DNA of 29,074 nucleotides from positions 1 through 29,074 of IMG/VR virus record IMGVR_UViG_3300032309_000500. One strand, given 5' to 3'. The stretch comes from a virus. Positions 14,002 through 20,042 of this stretch are shown here, piece by piece. Below the pieces are notes generated by a model, which was not told the DNA's origin, did not search any database, and worked only from the letters and a program-made list of their open reading frames with translations. Made by a program: the position numbers and the translations under genes. Within the stretch, counting starts at the first letter, position 1. Each line of letters opens with the position of its first letter.

Positions 14002-16256
14002 TGGCAAAGAAAGTTTTTACCATCGACACGTTGCCCGGCGTACAGCGCGACGGCACTATCTTTGACATGAACTTTTACACGGACGCTCGTTGGGTTCGGT
14101 TCCAGCGTGGTCGTCCACGAAAAGTCGGTGGTTACCGCGCAATTGTTAGCAATGCAAACGGATACTCTCGTGGCATTTACGTCAACTCAGTAGATGGAAT
14201 TAACTCGGTTTTTAATGGGTACAACAACGGTCTTGAGGTTGTCAACATCAACAATCTTGGCATTGGTGCAGGTGTCAATCAATTTACCTTTACAGGTTTG
14301 ATTCTGACGCTCAATACACTTGTTGGTGGAACTCTATACACCAACGGCACTTACACGAATGTCACCCTGACTGGCGGTTCTGGCTCTGGCGCAAAAGCCA
14401 CTATTGTTGTGTCTGGCGGTTCAGTAACCACGGTGACGGTAACAACCCCCGGCAACAGGTATGTGGTTGGCAATACCTTGAGCGCGACAGCGGCAAGCAT
14501 CGGTGGAACTGGCAGTGGATTCTCAATCAAGGTGGCAACCATCAATGATGGGTTTACCGAGAGCAACTTGAACCTGTGGCAGTTTGACTCTACGTTTGAC
14601 GCTCAAGGTTCGGGCAATCAGTTGCTGTTGGCGCACCCCGGTCAGAACTTGGCGCAAATTGACCAAACCGTTAACACCCCTGTTTTGGCTGGCAACATCA
14701 ATGGCACTACTCTTTCCCCGCTCACAGACACTTCTGGTTCAACTCCAACAGGTGATGTAATTGAAGTTGCTGGTGGCGTATGCGTTTTGCACCCCTACGT
14801 CTTTGTGTATGGAGATAACGGTTTAATCAAGAATTGCGTTGCTGGAAACCCATTTGATTGGAACGGCGCTGACGCTAACGAGGTCAACGTAGCCTCCACA
14901 AAGATTGTCAAGGGGTTGCCAGTGCGAGGTGGCTCTAACGCCCCTTCAGGACTGTTCTGGGCGCTTGATTCACTGATTCGTGTGTCCTACACACCAACCA
15001 CCGTAACGGTCGCTGGAAGCCCCCAAACCTTCTACTGGCGCTATGACATCATCTCTAGCCAGTCCTCCATTCTTTCTAGCCAATGCGTCATTGAGTATGA
15101 CGGCATCTATTATTGGATTGGCGTTGACCGCTTCCTGATGTACAACGGCGTGGTCAAGGAAATCAAAAACACGTTCAATCAAAACTACTTTTTTGACAAC
15201 TTGAACTACGCGCAACAGCAAAAGGTTTTTGTCAACAAGGTTCCTCGCTTTGGAGAAATCTGGTGGTTCTTTCCTTCTGGCGATTCAGAAGAGTGCAACG
15301 ACTGCATCATCTATAACGTGCGAGAAGACTGTTGGTATGACGCAGGCGAGGCTTTAGGCGCTCGTCGCACTGCTGGTTACTTCTCTCAAGTGTTCCATTA
15401 CCCCATCAATGCGGGTGCAACATTGAGTGAAGAGGAAGTAATTTTCACGGCATCTATTTCAACAACCAACGCAAACGCTGTGATTACGATTGCGCCAAAC
15501 AACTTGGTTGCCGTGGGACAGCAAGTTGTTTCTACAAGCGTCCCGTCTGGTGCGCTGGTCAATTTAATTACGCCTAATTCAGCGTCGCCAACGGCAACGG
15601 GTTCTGCTGGCGCAAGCACTATTGTGGTCAGTAGCGCAACTGGTATTGTGCTGAATCAATCCGTGACTGGCACGGGCATTGGCACGGGCGCGGTGGTAAC
15701 CACCATTGTTGGAACAACCATCACGTTGTCCGTAGTTAACAGTGGCGCTGTATCAGGAGCCATGTCGTTTTCTGGTTTGAGTTTGACTTTGTCTGCAAAC
15801 GCAACGGCAACAGCGGTTGAGACCGCAAACTTTAATACTGTGGCTGGTCAAGTAATTTTGTGGCAACACGAAATTGGAACTGATGAAGTGATTGCTGATG
15901 AAGCTAACGCCATTGAAAGTTACTTCCAAACAAGTGACTTGGGTTTTGTGGCGGGTGGCCCTGCCCAGACCGCACCTGTTGGCGACAACTTTTGGGTAAA
16001 CCTAGAGCGGGTAGAGCCTGACTTTGTTCAGCAAGAAGAGATGACTTTCCAAGTTACTGGTCGTCCTTACGCTCAGTCTACTGATGTAACGTCAGAGCCT
16101 TATGTGTTTTCGCCAAGCACTGGCAAGATTGATATGCGCCAACAAAGGCGTGAGATACGTTTGCGTTTTAGTAGTAACGTGCAAGGTGGAAATTACGAAA
16201 TGGGTAAAGTTTTGCTCACAGTTACTTTGGGCGATTCCAGACCATACGGAAGCTAA
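14001..16256 (+). CDS. P22 gp10-like packaged-DNA stabilisation / tail hub protein with two inserted domains
   Basis: 751 residues. The start (FTIDTLPGVQRDGTIFDMNF, then DARWVRFQRGRPRKVGGYRA) and the body (ENPSGLFWALDSLIRV-type segment, TFYWRYDIISSQSSILSSQC, YDGIYYWIGVDRFLMYNG) follow the pattern of phage stabilisation proteins related to P22 gp10, which plug the portal channel. P22 gp10 is near 470 residues. The extra length is explained by two Gly/Thr/Val-rich inserts at about 99-181 (NGTYTNVTLTGGSGSGAKAT) and about 473-617 (GSAGASTIVVSSATGIVLNQ). The C-terminal 120 residues (IESYFQTSDLGF, then RREIRLRFSSN) return to the core. It is followed one base later by the 86-residue gene. Confidence 0.75.
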   Translation: MAKKVFTIDTLPGVQRDGTIFDMNFYTDARWVRFQRGRPRKVGGYRAIVSNANGYSRGIYVNSVDGINSVFNGYNNGLEVVNINNLGIGAGVNQFTFTGLILTLNTLVGGTLYTNGTYTNVTLTGGSGSGAKATIVVSGGSVTTVTVTTPGNRYVVGNTLSATAASIGGTGSGFSIKVATINDGFTESNLNLWQFDSTFDAQGSGNQLLLAHPGQNLAQIDQTVNTPVLAGNINGTTLSPLTDTSGSTPTGDVIEVAGGVCVLHPYVFVYGDNGLIKNCVAGNPFDWNGADANEVNVASTKIVKGLPVRGGSNAPSGLFWALDSLIRVSYTPTTVTVAGSPQTFYWRYDIISSQSSILSSQCVIEYDGIYYWIGVDRFLMYNGVVKEIKNTFNQNYFFDNLNYAQQQKVFVNKVPRFGEIWWFFPSGDSEECNDCIIYNVREDCWYDAGEALGARRTAGYFSQVFHYPINAGATLSEEEVIFTASISTTNANAVITIAPNNLVAVGQQVVSTSVPSGALVNLITPNSASPTATGSAGASTIVVSSATGIVLNQSVTGTGIGTGAVVTTIVGTTITLSVVNSGAVSGAMSFSGLSLTLSANATATAVETANFNTVAGQVILWQHEIGTDEVIADEANAIESYFQTSDLGFVAGGPAQTAPVGDNFWVNLERVEPDFVQQEEMTFQVTGRPYAQSTDVTSEPYVFSPSTGKIDMRQQRREIRLRFSSNVQGGNYEMGKVLLTVTLGDSRPYGS

Positions 16257-16257
16257 T

Positions 16258-16518
16258 ATGGCGCTTCCGCTCGTATACGACCCTCGGTATCACACATGGA
16301 ACTCTTGGTCGAGTTTGATGTGCGAGGCGTATGCGGCGCAACAGCTATCCATAAACACTCCCGAAGAGGAGTGGAAGAACTGGGCGTCGGGGTTAAAAGC
16401 CATCGACATTTTTGTGAACGAGGGGATACCCGGCCCCTACATCTACGAGAACTGGTACGACTGGGCGCAAGCACTTGTCGGAGCCGTCAACAAATCAACA
16501 CAGGAAACGGCAACATGA
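16258..16518 (+). CDS. 86-residue conserved phage protein
   Basis: Start ATG 16258 lies one base after the gp10-like stop. The product opens MALPLVYDPRYHTWNSWSSL, continues with CEAYAAQQL, EEEWKNWASGLKAIDIF and IPGPYIYENWYDWAQALVGA. It has six Trp residues and several Tyr residues, so it is a compact aromatic helical protein. I recall similar small proteins beside tail genes of aquatic phages, with no known function. Its stop overlaps the ACP start (ATGA), so the two are probably co-translated. It may be structural or belong to the ACP unit; the sequence does not decide. Confidence 0.75.
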   Translation: MALPLVYDPRYHTWNSWSSLMCEAYAAQQLSINTPEEEWKNWASGLKAIDIFVNEGIPGPYIYENWYDWAQALVGAVNKSTQETAT

Positions 16519-16796
16519 ACTTCATTGAAATTTTTAACTATGTGGCAAAGATAGCAAGACCTGCCCACGCCAAGCAATCTATTGCTGAGGCGATGGAAGA
16601 CGAGTTCCAAGACATTGGTTTGGACAGCCTAGATGGGTTGGTCATGCTGATGTACTTTGACGAACTTTATGGCATTGATGATGCAATCAGCAAAGATTGG
16701 ACGCCCAAATCCGTTCAGGAACTCCATGACCTTGTGATGGCTCACAAAACCAAAGAGCCAGCCTCTATGGAAGAAGTCGTCGAGGTGTGCAAATGA
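16515..16796 (+). CDS. Acyl carrier protein (phage-encoded)
   Basis: 93 residues from ATG 16515. The 4'-phosphopantetheine site is Ser38 in FQDIGLDSLDGLVMLMYFDE, matching the ACP consensus (D/E)-x-G-x-DSLD followed by an acidic-hydrophobic helix II. A helix III/IV region (WTPKSVQELHDLVMAH) follows, like the TPKSVQEL-type ends of ACPs. The last 15 residues are an extra acidic tail. Helix II differs from E. coli AcpP: the acidic residue five after the Ser (AcpP Glu41) is Val43 here, while Asp40, Asp49 and Glu50 keep charge. A host AcpS-type transferase would have to load it, as none is visible. It overlaps the ketosynthase start (ATGA), so it is probably that enzyme's partner. Confidence 0.88.
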   Translation: MNFIEIFNYVAKIARPAHAKQSIAEAMEDEFQDIGLDSLDGLVMLMYFDELYGIDDAISKDWTPKSVQELHDLVMAHKTKEPASMEEVVEVCK

Positions 16797-17902
16797 TTTA
16801 CCTCACGCACTACCGCACCGCCTGCACCAAAGAAGTTGAACTCTTTGATGACATCATCTACCCCCAAAAGGTGAACTGGTTTCCAGACACCTACAACCGC
16901 ACAAAGTCTGGTCTGGTCTACGTCCCCCACAAGCTGGCGGAGAAAGTCCTTGACCCTGAGTTACTTACCCACTTGCGCGAGAACCCCGTAGGCAAGACAG
17001 CATTTATCCTTGCTGGTGGCAACGCACACTTTGCAGGCATTGGACAGCGCCCGTATGACTCTCGCCTGACCTATACCTACAAGTTCTTGCCATTCACGTT
17101 GACGCAAGTCTATGCTGGCAGGATTGCCCAGTCCTTCGGTGATATGGATATGGTTACCACCGACGCTTCTGCCTGCGCATCTAGCCTCAAGGTAATGATG
17201 GATGTGCAAAACCTTATTCAGTTTTACGATTTTGACCGCGTCATTGTTCTAACGGTTGAGGACGGAGTATCAAATGCTGTGCTGGAGTTTTTTGGCGACT
17301 CCAAGGCTGTTTTGACTGAAAAACAAGAGGAGGAGGGCATCAAGCCATCCGCTTTCGATTCGGTTAACTTTGGGTTTCGTATTGGTCAGGGAGCGGCTTT
17401 GGCTGTATTTGAATCCCGTCAGGCTGTTGTCAAGCAACACATCATGCCCCATGCCCGTCTGGTTGGGGCTTACAGCGCCTCTGAGCGCTCTACAAACGCC
17501 ATCGGGCAGTGTGAGGATGGGGAAGGCTTTACTAAAGCTATGGCTGGTGCAATGCACTATGGCAATATATCCCCAGATAAGATTAAAATAGTCAAAACCC
17601 ACGGAACTGGAACAGCGTCCAACAACAAGGCTGAAAAAAACGCCTTGACCCAAACGCTACAAGACTTCGTTGCAACCTCGTATAAGCAGAAAATTGGTCA
17701 TACGATGGGTAGCAGTGGACTTCTTGAAACGCTACTTTTACTGCAAGACATCAAAGCTGGATTTGTCCCTGCGATTGAGAACCGAACAGAAAGCGATTCG
17801 GTATTCCTTTCGGAATCGACAACTTCGCCTGATGGCTTGATAATGAGTCTGGCGGCAGGAATGGGAAACATCTACTCCGCCGCAATTTTTAAGGGGATGT
17901 GA
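16793..17902 (+). CDS. Beta-ketoacyl-ACP synthase-like condensing enzyme
   Basis: 369 residues from ATG 16793 (CGAGG upstream; the GTG at 16787 would add two residues). The thiolase-fold triad is complete: Cys128 in TTDASACASSLKV, His270 in VKTHGTGTASNNKAEKNAL (FabF-type HGTxT-x3-KAE) and His303 in QKIGHTMGSSGLLETLLLL (FabF-type GHxxGxxG). The gene is about 40 residues shorter than FabF. The N-terminus lacks the usual VVTGxGxxxxxG strand and has an unrelated segment (TACTKEVELFDDIIYPQKVN). The final glycine loop reads AAGMGNIYSA instead of GFGGxN. It should form a C-C bond between an ACP-bound or CoA-bound acyl group and malonyl-ACP; substrate and product are unknown. TGATG links it to the next gene. 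Confidence 0.85.
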   Translation: MIYLTHYRTACTKEVELFDDIIYPQKVNWFPDTYNRTKSGLVYVPHKLAEKVLDPELLTHLRENPVGKTAFILAGGNAHFAGIGQRPYDSRLTYTYKFLPFTLTQVYAGRIAQSFGDMDMVTTDASACASSLKVMMDVQNLIQFYDFDRVIVLTVEDGVSNAVLEFFGDSKAVLTEKQEEEGIKPSAFDSVNFGFRIGQGAALAVFESRQAVVKQHIMPHARLVGAYSASERSTNAIGQCEDGEGFTKAMAGAMHYGNISPDKIKIVKTHGTGTASNNKAEKNALTQTLQDFVATSYKQKIGHTMGSSGLLETLLLLQDIKAGFVPAIENRTESDSVFLSESTTSPDGLIMSLAAGMGNIYSAAIFKGM

Positions 17903-18345
17903 TGTTAGTTGACAGCAAGGAAAAAGAACTGGGCGTAGAGGCAATCATGATGATTGCCGCTCAGGAGACCAAGTCACCTCACCCAGCCTCCTCGGTTTAC
18001 GCGGCGATGGTGAAAGAGATGAATATGCCCGGCACATCCATCTTTCGCGAAGGTAACACTCTTTTTATCATCCATGTTGCAGAAGGTCGCACTGGAATTT
18101 TCCGCGCATTAAACGCCGACACCGCCCGTAACTACTTAGAGAACTCTTACACTTTTATTCAAGCCGCGTACAAGATGGGGTTTGACACACTTGTAAGCGA
18201 GTTTGAAGACCCAACAATTTTCAACATTTTTAAAGCCATTTCACGCAACCCTCCGCAAGAAGGCATGGGTTACCGCGCAGAACGAACCAAAACAGGTTTC
18301 CGCGTTACGGTGAAACTTGGGCCAAAACGGGCTGAAAGGGAATAA
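17902..18345 (+). CDS. Conserved phage protein of unknown function downstream of the ketosynthase
   Basis: 147 residues; ATG 17902 sits in a TGATG overlap, five bases after AAGGGG. Residues 7-40 are helical (EKELGVEAIMMIAAQETKSP), followed by strands (TSIFREGNTLFIIHVAEGRT, then GIFRALNADTARNYLENSYT) and a C-terminal mixed part (TGFRVTVKLGPKRAERE). The FREGNTLFIIH and FRALNADTARNYLENS segments look like a fold seen in other phage structural regions; an acyltransferase-like (GNAT) fold is conceivable but no motif proves it. It could act with the ACP pair, since the genes are coupled, or belong to the virion set. Confidence 0.7.
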   Translation: MLVDSKEKELGVEAIMMIAAQETKSPHPASSVYAAMVKEMNMPGTSIFREGNTLFIIHVAEGRTGIFRALNADTARNYLENSYTFIQAAYKMGFDTLVSEFEDPTIFNIFKAISRNPPQEGMGYRAERTKTGFRVTVKLGPKRAERE

Positions 18346-18347
18346 TT

Positions 18348-20039
18348 ATGGGAGCAGTAGCAGACTTTGTTGAAGACACTTTTGACTTTGTTGGCGACGT
18401 CTTTGAGGCTGTTGGTGACGCTGTTGAGGACGTTGTTGAATTTGTTGGCGATGCTGTTGAAAAGGTTGGCGACGTTGTTCAGGCAGTTCTTGACGACCCG
18501 CTTCCTGTTTTGCTTGCTGTTGCTGGGGCTTCTTTTGGTATCCCCCCTTATATCACGTCAGGTGTTGTTACCGCCGCACGCGGAGGTGACCTTGAAGACA
18601 TTGCCTTATCAATGGGTACTTCGTATCTTGGCTCTTCTGCTGGTGCTGGTATTACTAACTCCATTTCGTCTACTGTGTCCTCAACATTTATTGAGGCAGG
18701 AGTAAACGAAACATTTGCTGAAATTGCCAGCGACTCAATCACCAAAGGTTTGGTCAACGGAACTATTGCCGAAGTGAGGGGCGGTGATTTTGAAGATGGT
18801 TTTGCTGGAGGTTTTACTGGCGGACTGGTTGCTGGTGGCGTTGGAGAAGTTGCCAGTTACGTCAAACCAGACATTGTTGAGTTTGCTATGGATAGTGGCT
18901 TTGATTTGCGTGATGCCAATTCCTTATTCAACGCTGGTGTAAGAGCGGTCACCGCTGGCGTAACTTCTGAGGTAACTGGTCGAGGTGACTTTGCTACTTC
19001 ATTTACCAACAGCGCAATTGGTTCTGGCGTTGACTATGGAATGCGTGAAGTCAATAAAACAATTGACGAACAATTTAACACCGCCGCGACTGGTTGGAAC
19101 GAAACAAGCAATGACGACAAAAAGGTTGACACTACCGTTGTCGGCGCAGGCATTCCTAACGACCTTGTTACTGAAGTCAAAATATCTGATATAGGTGTAG
19201 ATAACGACGCAGGAACATTTGATGTTGCAAGCGTATTTGCTGAACCCCAAGATACAAGCAACGTCAACAATACATCTTCTTCTTACACTGGCGAAACAGC
19301 AACATCTAACATTTCCGTCCTGCCAGAAACGCAGTTGGCTGAAGCGCCTAAAGCTGAAACCATTTATGATTTTGCTGACACGACTGTTGCAGAGACACCA
19401 GTATCTAGCGACAGTGTTTTAGCTGAAGCCACCAACCTTCCTGAGAGCGTAATTAACATTGCTGATTCTCTGCCAGAAGATACTTCTCCTGATGTTTCAA
19501 CAGAACCTGTAGGTGGCTTAAATGTTTTGGCTGAGACAACTCCAATAGTTGATTTAGACACTACCACCCCTGCGGTTGTGTCTGAAGCGCCAATTGCTCA
19601 GGATTTGCTGTCTAACAATTTAACGCAAGACAAAACAGAAGAGCAACCCACGGGTGGTTTGAATGCGGTTGCATCACAAACTGCTGTGGACAAAATGTCT
19701 CCGTCTTTAAACCTCAAGCCAACTGACTTTACAAAGCCAGTGGTTGCGACCGTTGGTAATTTAATTAAGCAGACACTGACTCAGCCAAAACGCCCAACAA
19801 ACCGCCCTACGCGACCCGCTGGAGGCTTGCAGTTGGCTAGTCCAAAGCTGATGACCAAGAAACCCGTAACGCCACCACCTCCTCGAATGGATGTGGCAAA
19901 GTTGATTCCAATTCAAAAAGCGCCGTTTGTTGGAAAACCATTAAAAGCTAGCCCTCCAAAAACTTTGGCAGGCAACGCAAACTTAACTCCTGTAAGCAAT
20001 ATTGCAGGTTTGACTTCATTGGTTAAGAAGACAGGATAA
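18348..20039 (+). CDS. Large internal virion-like protein with amphipathic N-terminal repeats
   Basis: 563 residues. Residues 7-50 are heptad repeats of the form (F/A)VGD(V/A)(F/V)E, an acidic amphipathic helix. About 54-240 is glycine- and alanine-rich with hydrophobic stretches (PVLLAVAGASFGIPPYITSG, EDGFAGGFTGGLVAGGVGEV), as in ejection proteins that insert into membranes. The C-terminal half is a disordered Thr/Pro/Glu-rich linker with GGLNVLAE / GGLNAVAS units, then a basic Pro-rich end (PKTLAGNANL, LTSLVKKTG). It leads a run of five large genes and is followed by another start three bases later. A DNA-ejection or internal virion role is likely; the family is not identified. Confidence 0.65.
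   Translation: MGAVADFVEDTFDFVGDVFEAVGDAVEDVVEFVGDAVEKVGDVVQAVLDDPLPVLLAVAGASFGIPPYITSGVVTAARGGDLEDIALSMGTSYLGSSAGAGITNSISSTVSSTFIEAGVNETFAEIASDSITKGLVNGTIAEVRGGDFEDGFAGGFTGGLVAGGVGEVASYVKPDIVEFAMDSGFDLRDANSLFNAGVRAVTAGVTSEVTGRGDFATSFTNSAIGSGVDYGMREVNKTIDEQFNTAATGWNETSNDDKKVDTTVVGAGIPNDLVTEVKISDIGVDNDAGTFDVASVFAEPQDTSNVNNTSSSYTGETATSNISVLPETQLAEAPKAETIYDFADTTVAETPVSSDSVLAEATNLPESVINIADSLPEDTSPDVSTEPVGGLNVLAETTPIVDLDTTTPAVVSEAPIAQDLLSNNLTQDKTEEQPTGGLNAVASQTAVDKMSPSLNLKPTDFTKPVVATVGNLIKQTLTQPKRPTNRPTRPAGGLQLASPKLMTKKPVTPPPPRMDVAKLIPIQKAPFVGKPLKASPPKTLAGNANLTPVSNIAGLTSLVKKTG
18366..18497 (+). repeat. Heptad repeat coding for (F/A)VGD(V/A)(F/V)E
   Basis: Six near-copies of a 21-base unit encode the acidic heptad, one interrupted by a four-codon DVVE insert. 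The unit is seen at DNA level as repeated GTTGGCGAC and GCTGTTGA. Confidence 0.7.
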
Positions 20040-20042
20040 GAC

